Below, piece by piece: positions 1 to 8,065 of a stretch of DNA of 64,000 nt (positions within the stretch are counted from its first letter, which is position 1; each line of letters begins with the position of its first letter). Both the position numbers and the translations under genes were made by a program. Below the pieces are notes generated by a model, which saw only the letters and a list, made by a program, of their open reading frames with translations, had not been told where the DNA came from and did not search any database. Origin of the DNA: Acuticoccus sp039034015 (GTDB taxonomy: Bacteria > Pseudomonadota > Alphaproteobacteria > Rhizobiales > Amorphaceae); contig JBCCBM010000017.1 of assembly GCA_039034015.1 (NCBI GenBank), forward strand, positions 18,712-82,711. The letters run 5' to 3'.

Positions 1-977
1 GCCACCTCGCCGGCAAAGGCCTCGATGGCGTCGATCCGGCCATAAAGGGCGCGCGTCATATCGTGCAAAACGCGCGAGAGTTCGCCAATTTCGCCTCCGT
101 CGGAGAGTTCGGGCATGGGGGTGGAGGCGCCGCCTTTGCGGATGCGGTCCGCCGCGCCCGCGAGCCGGCGGATCGGCCGGGTGAGCGTTGCAGCCAGCAC
201 CACCGAGGATGCGATCGCAATCAGGCAAAAGAGCAAAAAGAGCCCCACCAGCGCGACCTCCCGCTCGGCCACCACAGCCGAGACGGCGCCGGGTGCGCTG
301 CGCAGCTGAAGCGCGCCTGCCACCGCGCCCGGGTCGCCGGGGATGGGGGCCGCGACCGAAATGAGGATCTCGCCGTTGGCGCCCTGGCGCACGATCGCCT
401 GTTTCACGCCGGCAAGAGCGGAGACCACCTCGGGGAAGGCGTCGTGGGTCGCCTCCTCCGGCGGCTCGGCCGGGCCGTTAAAGCCCATCCAGAGGGGGGA
501 GAGGGCCGACCAGATGAACGAGGCGACCCCGTTGCGCGTCGGCGCGGGGGCGGGGGTGGCGTCGGCGGTGGTGTCACCTGCGCGCTCGCCATCGCCGCGG
601 AAGAGGCGCGCGGTGGTGGTCGAGCCTTCCAGCACAATGGCAAGGCGGCGGCGGAGCTGGCTTGTGGCGCCCTCGTCCTCATCAGCGTCCGCGTCAAGCG
701 CGGCGAGGGGGGAGGGCCCGTTGGCCGGCTGGGTGAGCGCGGCCACCGCTGCATCGGCCTGCACGAGGAGCGATTGGGTGACCGCATCGGTGACGGTGGC
801 GCGAAGGTTTGCGACCGCCAACGCGCTCACCGTGAAAATCAGGACGAGCGCGATGATGACCGCCGCAATCGCCACCGACAGGCGCGACAGGCCATAGGCC
901 GAGGGGCGGAGCCAAGAGCGCCGGGCGGGGCGAAACACGTCCGGCGAAGGGGCTTTGAAAGCGCTCGCTTTAGCCAT
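1..977 (-). CDS. chvG: ChvG-type sensor histidine kinase, N-terminal part (runs off left edge)
   Basis: Membrane sensor kinase that would phosphorylate the adjacent ChvI regulator. In rhizobia and agrobacteria this pair responds to acid and envelope stress. The reading frame is open from the ATG at 977 to the window edge (325 codons). It begins MAKASAFKAP, has a transmembrane helix near residues 33-54, a periplasmic sensing region of about 185 residues, a second helix near 240-262 (LFLLFCLIAIASSVVLA), then a HAMP-like segment (LTRPIRRLAGAADRIRKG) and the linker to the phosphoacceptor region. The H-box and ATPase domain lie outside the window. It starts 17 bp after the chvI stop codon on the same strand, so the two are almost certainly co-transcribed. 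The ChvG assignment rests on topology and on ChvI next door. Confidence 0.85.
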   Translation of the reverse strand, partial: MAKASAFKAPSPDVFRPARRSWLRPSAYGLSRLSVAIAAVIIALVLIFTVSALAVANLRATVTDAVTQSLLVQADAAVAALTQPANGPSPLAALDADADEDEGATSQLRRRLAIVLEGSTTTARLFRGDGERAGDTTADATPAPAPTRNGVASFIWSALSPLWMGFNGPAEPPEEATHDAFPEVVSALAGVKQAIVRQGANGEILISVAAPIPGDPGAVAGALQLRSAPGAVSAVVAEREVALVGLFLLFCLIAIASSVVLAATLTRPIRRLAGAADRIRKGGASTPMPELSDGGEIGELSRVLHDMTRALYGRIDAIEAFAGEV

Positions 978-994
978 GATCGTCAGTCAAGCGG

Positions 995-1693
995 TCAGTC
1001 GTCCTTAAAGCGGTAGCCGACGCCGTAGAGCGTCTCGATCATGTCAAAATCATCGTCGACCTGTTTGAACTTTTTGCGCAATCGCTTGATGTGGCTGTCG
1101 ATGGTCCGATCATCCACGTAGACGTGATCGTCATAGGCCGCGTCCATGAGCGCGTTGCGACTTTTGACCACACCCGGCCGCTGGGCGAGGGACTGGAGGA
1201 TCAAAAACTCCGTCACCGTCAGAACCACACCTTCCGCCTTCCAGGTGACGACGTGGCGGTCGGCGTCCATCATCAGATCGCCGCGCTCCAGGATGCGCGC
1301 GCCGTTGGGCCGCTCGGCCCCCGCCGCCCGGGCCTGGGCGCGCCGCAGCACGGCCTTGATCCGCTCCACCAAAAGGCGCTGGGAGAACGGCTTTCGGATA
1401 AAATCGTCGGCGCCCATCTTGAGGCCGAAGAGTTCGTCGATCTCATCATCCTTCGAGGTCAGGAAGATCACCGGGAGGTCTGACGCTTGGCGCAGGCGGC
1501 GCAGCACTTCGAGCCCGTCCATGCGGGGCATTTTGATGTCGAGCACGGCAAGATCGGGCGGATTCACCGACAGGCCCTCAAGGCCCGATGCGCCGTCGTT
1601 GTAGGTCTCAACCTCGAAGCCTTCCGACTCCAGCGCGATTGAGACACTTGTCAGGATGTTGCGGTCATCATCGACCAGGGCGATGGTTGCCAT
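995..1693 (-). CDS. chvI: ChvI-type OmpR-family response regulator
   Basis: Two-component DNA-binding regulator of 232 residues. The receiver domain (about 1-120) has the acidic cluster DDD at 8-10, the phosphoacceptor D52 in LDIKMPRMDG, T79 and K101 (FIRKPF). The C-terminal winged helix shows the usual ending VDDRTIDSHIKRLRKKF...YGVGYRF. The sequence SQRLLVERIKAVLRR after the receiver is typical of ChvI. The gene is first in the operon with chvG downstream. The family controls exopolysaccharide, motility and acid or envelope responses in Hyphomicrobiales, which would suit the exoD-family gene about 1 kb away, though no direct link is visible. Confidence 0.93.
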   Translation of the reverse strand: MATIALVDDDRNILTSVSIALESEGFEVETYNDGASGLEGLSVNPPDLAVLDIKMPRMDGLEVLRRLRQASDLPVIFLTSKDDEIDELFGLKMGADDFIRKPFSQRLLVERIKAVLRRAQARAAGAERPNGARILERGDLMMDADRHVVTWKAEGVVLTVTEFLILQSLAQRPGVVKSRNALMDAAYDDHVYVDDRTIDSHIKRLRKKFKQVDDDFDMIETLYGVGYRFKDD

Positions 1694-1827
1694 AACTGAT
1701 GCTCGGTTCTGTCAGGCACGAGTGTGCCTCATGGCTGCGGCTGGTGTCCTTATTTTGTGGGCGAATTGTGGCGCAACATTGTGATTGTCGTCACGTTCCC
1801 CGCGAAAGACGGTTTTGAAGGGGCGGT
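1694..1827. promoter_or_regulatory. Divergent promoter region chvI / HugZ-like gene
   Basis: Intergenic region of 134 bp between divergent genes, so it must carry both promoters. A short palindrome, AGGCAC-GAGT-GTGCCT, lies at 1714-1729, about 20 bp upstream of the chvI start, and could be a regulator half-site pair or a 5' UTR hairpin. GAAGGGG just before the ATG at 1828 is a good ribosome binding site for the rightward gene. I do not recognise a clear -35/-10 pair. Confidence 0.4.
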
Positions 1828-2607
1828 ATGGCGGCAATTGAATGGTCCATGGCCGAAGCGGCGCGTTCGGGCCGCGCACTCATCCACACGGCGCGGGAGG
1901 CAGCGCTCGGCACGCTGGGCGCGAGTGGCACCCCCCATGTGAGCCATGTGGCCTGTGTTCCGCTGCCCGATGGGTCGCCTGCGATCTTTGTTTCCGATCT
2001 TGCGCTGCACACAAAATTCATGCGCGCCGACCCCCGCGCCTCGCTCCTCTTCGTGGCGCCGCCGGAGGCTGACACAAACGCCCGCGGCCGCATCACCCTT
2101 GAGGGGACGCTGGCGCCGGTTGCCGACCGTGGGCTCGCCCGCGCACGCTTTTTGCGCCGGCATCCGGACGCTGCCATGTACGTCGACTTCACCGACTTTC
2201 ACTTCATGCGCCTTGCCCCCAGCTCGGCCTATCTGGTGGCCGGCTTTGGCCGCATCACAGCGCTTGACCCAAAACTTCTTCTCTCGCCCGCGGCATCGGC
2301 CGCGGCGCTGGCTGAGATTGATGATGGCGCCTGCGACCACATGGACGAGGACCACGCCGACGCGCTGGCGCTGATGGCCACAAAGCTTGCCGGCGGCGCA
2401 CCGGGGGACTGGCGGGCCGCCGGCGTTGACCCCCGGGGGATCGACCTTTTCGACGGCACGCGCGTGGTGCGCGCGGAGTTTGACGCGCCCCTTGAGGCGG
2501 CGGGCCCGCTCCGCGTTGCGCTGAAGCGGCTCACCGATGCGGCGCGCTCAAAAGGGCCAGAAGGCGATAGTGAGGGCGAGGCCGATGGCGCCAACCGCGA
2601 TGCCTAG
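1828..2607 (+). CDS. HugZ-type heme/flavin split-barrel protein (PPOX fold plus DUF2470-like domain)
   Basis: Protein of 259 residues. Residues about 15-150 look like the pyridoxamine-phosphate-oxidase split barrel (REAALGTLGASGTPHVSHVAC, then SDLALHTKFMRADPRASLLF). The second half, about 165-240, resembles the DUF2470 domain of HugZ heme-utilisation proteins, with the motif CDHMDEDHADALALMA. HugZ proteins bind and degrade heme; many relatives are uncharacterised flavin or F420 binders. No heme receptor or transporter lies nearby, so the substrate is uncertain. It is divergent from chvI and converges on the exoD-family gene, overlapping its 3' end by 60 bp. The last 15-20 residues (KGPEGDSEGEADGANRDA) are low-complexity and encoded within that overlap. 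Confidence 0.82.
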   Translation: MAAIEWSMAEAARSGRALIHTAREAALGTLGASGTPHVSHVACVPLPDGSPAIFVSDLALHTKFMRADPRASLLFVAPPEADTNARGRITLEGTLAPVADRGLARARFLRRHPDAAMYVDFTDFHFMRLAPSSAYLVAGFGRITALDPKLLLSPAASAAALAEIDDGACDHMDEDHADALALMATKLAGGAPGDWRAAGVDPRGIDLFDGTRVVRAEFDAPLEAAGPLRVALKRLTDAARSKGPEGDSEGEADGANRDA

Positions 2608-3132
2608 TGCAATCAAGAGCCCATCGCGCACCATGAGGCCAAGGCCAATCACCAGGAGTGACAGGCCGGCCGGGAACGCGCCAAAGGGGACAAGCGCCAG
2701 CGGCACCATGGAGAGCGACACGATCACGCCGACGAGGGCGACCAATTGCACGAAAGGCGGGCGCACGAGGATGGTGAGCCGCGGTCCGATCAGACGGTCA
2801 ATGCGCCCGGCGATGGACTTTGCGCGGTCGAGACTGGCCACCACCCTCTCGCGCCCCACCCCGCGGGAGAGGATCGCCTTTGGCAGCCAAACCTTGTCCG
2901 CCCCGATCAGAAGTTGCACCGACAAGAGCAGCATGATTGCGCCAAACAGGATGCTGGCGCCCGGGATTGCCCCGGTGGGCAGCACCGCCAACAGCGCCGT
3001 GATCACCAAGAGCGACCCGAAGGCGCGGCGGCCAAGGGCGTGCACCACGTCGGCAACGGTGACGGTGTCGCCCTCAGTCTTCTCCTTGATGGCCGCGATG
3101 ACGTCGACCAAATCTTCGTCGCGATCGGCCAT
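2548..3132 (-). CDS. exoD: ExoD-family exopolysaccharide synthesis membrane protein
   Basis: Integral membrane protein of 194 residues. It has an N-terminal cytoplasmic segment (DEDLVDVIAAIKEKTEGDTVTVADVVHALGRRAFGSLLV), then hydrophobic helices that include the family-typical ALLAVLPTGAIPGASILFGAIM, and ends in a hydrophobic tail. ExoD of Sinorhizobium affects exopolysaccharide production and alkaline tolerance, but its biochemistry is unclear. A good Shine-Dalgarno (GAGGAGA) precedes the ATG at 3132. It is monocistronic, converging with the HugZ-like gene and diverging from the XdhC pair. Confidence 0.87.
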   Translation of the reverse strand: MADRDEDLVDVIAAIKEKTEGDTVTVADVVHALGRRAFGSLLVITALLAVLPTGAIPGASILFGAIMLLLSVQLLIGADKVWLPKAILSRGVGRERVVASLDRAKSIAGRIDRLIGPRLTILVRPPFVQLVALVGVIVSLSMVPLALVPFGAFPAGLSLLVIGLGLMVRDGLLIALGIAVGAIGLALTIAFWPF

Positions 3133-3212
3133 TCAAGCGTCTCCTCGTCGTTGTGCCTGGCGCAACAAGGACAACGATCTTACCGCCCGTCCCGTTTCAC
3201 TGGAGTAGTGCC

Positions 3213-3533
3213 ATGAGCGACCAAGACCCCCTCCAAATTGCCGAGCGCTGGGCCGCGGAGGGCCGCCAGGTGGCGATCGCAACGGTGGTGGAAACCTGGG
3301 GCTCCGCGCCCCGCCCGGTGGGGAGCCACCTTGTGATCGACGGGGAGGGCGCGTTTGAAGGCTCCGTCTCCGGCGGCTGCGTGGAAGGGGCGGTGGTCGC
3401 CGAGGCGGTGGACATTGCCGCCGGCGCGCCACCCAAAATTCTCGAGTTCGGCGTTGCGGATGAGACGGCGTGGGAGGTGGGCCTCTCCTGCGGCGGGACC
3501 ATTCGCATCCTGGTGGAGCCGCTTACCCCATGA
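3213..3533 (+). CDS. XdhC/CoxI-family maturation protein, N-terminal-domain type
   Basis: Protein of 106 residues that matches only the N-terminal half of the XdhC/CoxI family (IAERWAAEGRQVAIATVVETWGSAPRPVGSHLVI, then GSVSGGCVEGAVV and GLSCGGTIRILVEPL). XdhC-like proteins bind molybdenum cofactor and help insert it, with its terminal sulfur, into xanthine dehydrogenase or CO dehydrogenase-type enzymes. The ATG at 3213 starts exactly where family similarity starts; an in-frame ATG 60 bp upstream would add an unlikely leader. The stop overlaps the next gene's start as ATGA, so the domain is split over two translationally coupled genes. Confidence 0.88.
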   Translation: MSDQDPLQIAERWAAEGRQVAIATVVETWGSAPRPVGSHLVIDGEGAFEGSVSGGCVEGAVVAEAVDIAAGAPPKILEFGVADETAWEVGLSCGGTIRILVEPLTP

Positions 3534-4183
3534 GGCTTGATGATGTGCGCGCGGTGAACGAGGCGCGCGCGGCCCGGACGGCGATTGCCCTCATCACCAC
3601 CGCGCAAGGGGCAAGCCGGGCCGTTGCCCGCGGGGCCGATGACCCGCTTGGTGACGCGCTTGCCGCGCGGTTCGCGTCCGGCAAGTCCGGCTGGGAGGGG
3701 GACGCGTTTGTCGCGATCCACCGCCCCCAGCCGCGCCTGGTGGTGATTGGCGCGGTGCATGTCAGCCAGTTTTTGGCGCCGATGGCGACAATGGCAGGCT
3801 TTGCCGTCACCATCGTTGACCCGCGCACCGCCTTTGCCACGCCCGAGCGCTTTGCCGGCACCAACCTTGTGCCCGAATGGCCCGACGATGCGCGCCTTGC
3901 CCTCGACGCCGAAACCGCCCTCGCCACCCTCACCCACGACCCAAAGATCGACGATCCGGCGCTCACCGCAGCGCTCCGCTCCGACGCGTTTTATGTGGGC
4001 GCGCTTGGCAGCCGAAAGACCCACGCCAAGCGGCTTTCGCGCCTTTCTGAGGCGGGGTTCGATGCCGCAGCCACCGACCGGATTAACGCGCCCATCGGCC
4101 TCAACATCGGGGCGGCGACCCCGGCTGAAATTGCGGTTGCGGTGCTCGCCGAAGTGGTGGCCGCCCACCGGCGCGCGCGATGA
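3530..4183 (+). CDS. XdhC-family Rossmann-domain protein
   Basis: Protein of 217 residues carrying the C-terminal Rossmann half of XdhC. LVVIGAVHVSQFLAPMATMAGFAVTIVDPR at about 68-98 is the nucleotide-binding fold, and FYVGALGSRKTHAKR followed by INAPIGLNIGAATPAEIAVAVLAEVVA is the family's C-terminal signature. It partners the preceding N-terminal-domain protein to rebuild a full XdhC for molybdenum cofactor handling. The first 60 residues are less conserved. It overlaps both neighbours by 4 bp (ATGA), placing it in the middle of a three-gene operon. Confidence 0.88.
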   Translation: MRLDDVRAVNEARAARTAIALITTAQGASRAVARGADDPLGDALAARFASGKSGWEGDAFVAIHRPQPRLVVIGAVHVSQFLAPMATMAGFAVTIVDPRTAFATPERFAGTNLVPEWPDDARLALDAETALATLTHDPKIDDPALTAALRSDAFYVGALGSRKTHAKRLSRLSEAGFDAAATDRINAPIGLNIGAATPAEIAVAVLAEVVAAHRRAR

Positions 4184-5763
4184 AATTTGGCAGCGTCCCC
4201 CTTGATGCGGCGGAGGGGGCGATCCTTGCCCACTCCCAGCGTGTGGCGGATGGGGTGATCCGCAAGGGGACGGCGCTTTCGGCCGACGACGTGGCGCGGC
4301 TTGCGGCGGCCGGCCTCACCGCCGTGACCGTCGCGCGCCTTGGGGCGGGTGATGCCCACGAGGACGCGGCCGCCCGCGCCATCGCCGATGCGGTTGCGGG
4401 CGCAAACGTGCGCGTTGCCGCCGCCGACACGGGCCGCTCCAACCTTTACGCCACCGCCGCGGGCCTGGCGATGGTCAACGAGGGCGCGGTCCATGGGCTG
4501 AACGCGGTGGACCCTGCGCTCACCCTTGCAACGCTCTCCCCCTTTCGCCGGGTGGAGGCGGGCGAAATGGTGGGGACGGTGAAGGTGATCCCGTTTGCAG
4601 CGCCGGAAGCCCATGTGGCGGCGGCAGCGTCCGCGGGCGCGGGGTCGCTTGGCGTGGCGCCCTGGGCGGTCCGCCGGGTCGCTGCCATCTCAACCCGGCT
4701 GCCGGCGCTCAAAGAGAGCGTGATCGACAAGACGCTCAAAATACTCGCGGCGCGGCTGCAGGGGACGGGGGCAGAACTCACCGCCGACGCGCGGGTCCCC
4801 CATGCGCCAGGTGCGCTGGCGGATGCGATCCGTGCCGCAGACGCAGACCTTGTGGTGGTGTTTGGTGCGTCAGCGGTGGTGGATGCGGGTGATGTGATCC
4901 CTGCCGCGATTGTTGGCGCGGGGGGCACGGTGATCCATGTTGGGATGCCGGTGGACCCTGGCAATCTCCTCGTGGTGGGCGCGGTGGATGGGCGGCCCGT
5001 GATCGGGGCGCCGGGGTGCGCCCGCTCGCCAAAGCTGAACGGGTTTGACCTTGTGCTCGACCGGCTTCTGGCGGGGCTTTCGGTGAGCGGGGCCGACATT
5101 GTGCGTCTTGGCGTTGGCGGGCTGTTGGCCGAAACGCGGGTGCGGCCCCGGCCCCGGGCGGCCGCCGATGGGGCGGCCCCGCGCACTGTTGCCGGCGTGA
5201 TCCTTGCTGCCGGCCGCTCCCGCCGGATGGGGGCGCAAAACAAGCTGCTCGCGCCCGTCGATGGTGTGCCGATGGTCCGCCGGGTCGCCGCGGCGGCGCT
5301 GGCGGCTGATCTTTCCGAAGTGGTGGTCGTGCTCGGCCATGAGGGCGCGGCGGTGCGCGATGCGCTGGCGGGCCTTGATGTGCGCTTTGTGACCAACCCG
5401 GCCTATGGCGAAGGGGTCTCCACCTCGGTGCGCGCGGGGATTGAGGCGCTGCCGGCGGTGGATGGTGCGGTGGTTCTGCTTGGTGACATGCCGCTGGTGA
5501 CCGGGCGCGCCATTGACCGTGTGGTGCGCGCCCTTGGCGAGGGGGAGGCCACCATTGCTGTCGCGACCCATGGCGGCGTGCGGGGCAACCCGGTCGCCTG
5601 GTCGTCGGCGCATTTTGCAGCGCTTCGCGCGTTGTCGGGCGATCAAGGCGGCCGTCCGCTCTTCGCGGCGCACGCAAAGCTGATGGTGGAGGTGGAGATT
5701 GGCGAGGCGGCGGGCGCTGACGCGGACACGCCCGAGGCGCTCGCCGCGCTCAACGCCCGGTGA
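4180..5763 (+). CDS. Molybdopterin-binding domain / MocA-like cytidylyltransferase fusion
   Basis: Protein of 527 residues with two parts. Residues about 1-325 resemble a MoeA/MogA-type molybdopterin-binding module (start MKFGSVPLDAAEGAILAHS; later VVVFGASAVVDAGDVIPAAIVGAGG and HVGMPVDPGNLLVVG). Residues about 335-527 are a MobA/MocA nucleotidyltransferase with the signature ILAAGRSRRMGAQNKLLAP and the metal-binding LLGDMPLV. MocA makes molybdopterin cytosine dinucleotide, the cofactor form used by xanthine dehydrogenase-family enzymes, which fits the two XdhC genes upstream. No molybdenum hydroxylase structural gene is present in the window, so the client must lie elsewhere. Confidence 0.88.
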   Translation: MKFGSVPLDAAEGAILAHSQRVADGVIRKGTALSADDVARLAAAGLTAVTVARLGAGDAHEDAAARAIADAVAGANVRVAAADTGRSNLYATAAGLAMVNEGAVHGLNAVDPALTLATLSPFRRVEAGEMVGTVKVIPFAAPEAHVAAAASAGAGSLGVAPWAVRRVAAISTRLPALKESVIDKTLKILAARLQGTGAELTADARVPHAPGALADAIRAADADLVVVFGASAVVDAGDVIPAAIVGAGGTVIHVGMPVDPGNLLVVGAVDGRPVIGAPGCARSPKLNGFDLVLDRLLAGLSVSGADIVRLGVGGLLAETRVRPRPRAAADGAAPRTVAGVILAAGRSRRMGAQNKLLAPVDGVPMVRRVAAAALAADLSEVVVVLGHEGAAVRDALAGLDVRFVTNPAYGEGVSTSVRAGIEALPAVDGAVVLLGDMPLVTGRAIDRVVRALGEGEATIAVATHGGVRGNPVAWSSAHFAALRALSGDQGGRPLFAAHAKLMVEVEIGEAAGADADTPEALAALNAR

Positions 5764-5930
5764 GCCGTGTTCACAAAAAGTGCAGCGTTTGGGGGTGGCC
5801 AGGCGTGGCGCGCAACTTTTTCCGACGATCCCCGTGTACGGCCCTCTTGGAATTGCTCTACAGAGCGGCGACCCCTTGGCTGTCGAGCTCGATGCGACAC
5901 TTTCAAGAAGCCTGAATGAGGAGCCTTGCG
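5764..5930 (+). promoter_or_regulatory. Upstream region of the repeat/PRC-barrel gene
   Basis: Region of 167 bp with no gene. It must hold the promoter of the secreted repeat protein. GAGGAG at 5918-5923 sits seven bases before the ATG at 5931 and decides that start over an in-frame ATG at 5916. I see no convincing named promoter or operator. Confidence 0.4.
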
Positions 5931-7994
5931 ATGACCCTTCTCACCCGCACCGCGCTGATTGCCCTTTTGGCGGCAACGCCCGCGCTTGCGCAAGACCAGC
6001 CGGCGGACGCGCCGGGTGAGACCGTTGCCGACACGGTTGAGGGCGCGCTGGATGCGGTTGAGGCGGCGGGCGACGCGGCCCTTGACGCGGCGGACGATGC
6101 CGCAACGGCCACCCTGGACGCGGCCGATGACGCGGTTGCCACCATCGAGGACGCGGCCGACGACGCTGCAGCGGCCACCGCCGACGACGCTGCAGCGGCC
6201 ACCGCCGACGCCGCGAGCGACGCGGCCAACGCGGTGACCGAGGCCGCCGATGACGCGGCGGACGCCGCCGCCGATGCGGCAAGCGACGTCGTCGAGGCAG
6301 TGACCGCCGCTGATGATGCCACGACCGAGGCCGACGATGCGGCAGAGGCCCCCGCAGATGCGGCGAGCGATGCCGGCGAGGCAGTGACCGCGGCCGACGA
6401 TGCGGCGGAGGCCACCGCAGATGCGGCGAGCGACGCGGGCGAGGCGGTGACCGCCGCCGATGATGCCACGACCGCCGCCGACAGTGCGGCGGAGGCCACC
6501 GCAGATGCGGCGAGCGACGCGGGCGAGGCGGTGACCGCCGCCGATGATGCCACGACCGCCGCCGACGGTGCGGCGGAGGCCACCGCAGATGCGGCGAGCG
6601 ACGCGGGCGAGGCGGTGACCGCTGCCGATGATGCCACAACCGCCGCCGACGATGCGTCGGAGGCCACCGCAGATGCGGCGAGCGACGCGGGCGAGGCGGT
6701 GACCGCTGCCGATGATGCCACGACCGCGGCCGACGATGCGTCGGAGGCGACCGCAGATACGGCGAGCGATGCCGGCGAGGCGGTGACCGCTGCCGATGAT
6801 GCCACAACCGCCGCCGACGATGCGGCGGAGGCCACCGCAGATGCGGCGAGCGACGCGGGCGAGGCGGTGACCGCCGCCGATGATGCCACGACCGCGGCCG
6901 ACGATGCGTCGGAGGCGACCGCAGATGCGGCGAGCGATGCCGGCGAGGCAGCGACTGCGGCCGATGATGCGGCGGAGGCGACTGTTGATACGGCGAGCGA
7001 TGCGGGCGAGGCGGTGGGCGAGGCCGCCGACGCTGGCGCAGAGGCGACCGCGGATGTCGCGACCGATGCGGGCGATGCGGTGGGTGAAGCTGCCGCGGAG
7101 GCGAGCGCGGCGGCCGCAGCCCCGGTCGAGGGCGGGCGGACCGTTGTCATCGTGCGGCAGCCGGCGGCCACCGTGCGCGTCTTTGAGCCGGCCCCCACCG
7201 TGACCGTCAATCAGCCCGCGCCGCGCATCATTATTCGCCAGTATGAGCCAATCGTGACCGTCACCCAGCACGAGCCTGAGGTGATTGTGCGCCCCCGCGA
7301 GCCGGATGTGCGCGTCGAACTGCGCGACCCGGACGTGATTGTCGAACAGCCCGACCCCACCGTCATGATCGAGCAGCCGGAAGCGTCCATTGCCGTCGAG
7401 ATGCCTGAGCCGAGCGTTGAGGTGCGCGCCGTTGACCCCACGGTGAATGTGGAGGCCATCGCGCCCGACGTTGCCGTCTCCGCCCCGGAGCCGACTGTGG
7501 AGGTGACGCAGCCGGAATACACGGTCGAGATCCAGCAGGCTGAGCCCACCATCGAGGTGCGCCAGGCTGACCCCAACATTGCCGTCGTCCCCACCGAAAC
7601 ACCCTCCGTAGAGGCGGACACAGTGGAAGAGCCTGCAGAGGCGGACGTGACGGATGAGGCCGCCGCCCTGGAAACGCCCACACCTGAGCCCGCCCCAGCG
7701 CCGATCCCGCGCGAGGCCATCATCGGGATGACGGTCGTGAACGCCGGCGGCGACACTGTGGGTGAGGTTCAGGATGTGCTCGTTGAAACCGCGTCCGGCG
7801 ATGTGGTGGTGATCGTCGGCGTTGGCGGGCTTTTGGGGCTCAACCAGACCGAGTTGGTGCTCGGCTATGACGAGTTCGACTTCTCCGGCGAGCAGGCGGT
7901 GTTGAACACGGCCGCCGACGAAAACATCCTCGAAACCCGGCCGGAGTACGACGAAAGCGCCTACGAGCCGCTCCCCGCCGACCGCGTGGAGTGA
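5931..7994 (+). CDS. Secreted repeat protein: Ala/Asp heptad repeats, nine-residue beta repeats, PRC-barrel
   Basis: Exported protein of 687 residues, function unknown. A signal peptide (LLTRTALIALLAATPALAQ) is followed by about 370 residues made almost only of Ala, Asp, Glu, Thr and Val in DDATTAADDA and SDAGEAVTAA patterns. Repeat lengths are 21 or 28 residues, multiples of a heptad, predicting long amphipathic helix. Residues about 405-555 are some 15 nine-residue units of the form EPxVxVxxP (EPIVTVTQH, DPDVIVEQP), alternating like beta strands. Residues about 597-675 form a PRC-barrel (IIGMTVVNAGGDTVGEVQDVLVE). PRC-barrel domains are known in photosystem assembly, RimM and envelope proteins. 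It is monocistronic; a terminator-like hairpin follows at 8028. Confidence 0.85.
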   Translation: MTLLTRTALIALLAATPALAQDQPADAPGETVADTVEGALDAVEAAGDAALDAADDAATATLDAADDAVATIEDAADDAAAATADDAAAATADAASDAANAVTEAADDAADAAADAASDVVEAVTAADDATTEADDAAEAPADAASDAGEAVTAADDAAEATADAASDAGEAVTAADDATTAADSAAEATADAASDAGEAVTAADDATTAADGAAEATADAASDAGEAVTAADDATTAADDASEATADAASDAGEAVTAADDATTAADDASEATADTASDAGEAVTAADDATTAADDAAEATADAASDAGEAVTAADDATTAADDASEATADAASDAGEAATAADDAAEATVDTASDAGEAVGEAADAGAEATADVATDAGDAVGEAAAEASAAAAAPVEGGRTVVIVRQPAATVRVFEPAPTVTVNQPAPRIIIRQYEPIVTVTQHEPEVIVRPREPDVRVELRDPDVIVEQPDPTVMIEQPEASIAVEMPEPSVEVRAVDPTVNVEAIAPDVAVSAPEPTVEVTQPEYTVEIQQAEPTIEVRQADPNIAVVPTETPSVEADTVEEPAEADVTDEAAALETPTPEPAPAPIPREAIIGMTVVNAGGDTVGEVQDVLVETASGDVVVIVGVGGLLGLNQTELVLGYDEFDFSGEQAVLNTAADENILETRPEYDESAYEPLPADRVE
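6360..6990 (+). repeat. Tandem 84-bp (28-residue) coding repeat
   Basis: Near-identical in-frame units begin at 6423, 6507, 6591, 6675, 6759, 6843 and 6927, exactly 84 bp apart. A shorter 63-bp unit begins at 6360. The 84- and 63-bp lengths differ by one 21-bp (seven-residue) block. The high nucleotide identity points to recent slippage or unequal crossing-over, so copy number probably varies between strains and could be misassembled from short reads. Confidence 0.93.
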
Positions 7995-8027
7995 TCTTTC
8001 GCGCATCGGCCGACTTCATCGACGAGC

Positions 8028-8059
8028 GCCGCCGCAGATGATCTGCGGCGGCCCATTTT
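8028..8059 (+). terminator. Terminator-like hairpin after the repeat/PRC gene
   Basis: Arms GCCGCCGCAGAT (8028-8039) and ATCTGCGGCGGC (8041-8052) are perfect inverted copies, followed by CCATTTT. The stem is very strong but the T-run is only four bases. It lies 33 bp after the stop at 7994 and just before the EamA start. Confidence 0.6.
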
Positions 8060-8065
8060 GCCAGG

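Noticed and set aside
6360..6990. CRISPR or minisatellite outside a gene
   Set aside because: The 84-bp periodicity is in frame, inside an exported protein gene with signal peptide and ribosome site, and encodes heptad-multiple repeats.
5643..8006. Long leftward frame (about 787 codons) with repeated Arg/Ile/Gly-rich units
   Set aside because: Antisense shadow of the repeat/PRC gene; basic low-complexity product without signal peptide, motifs or ribosome site.
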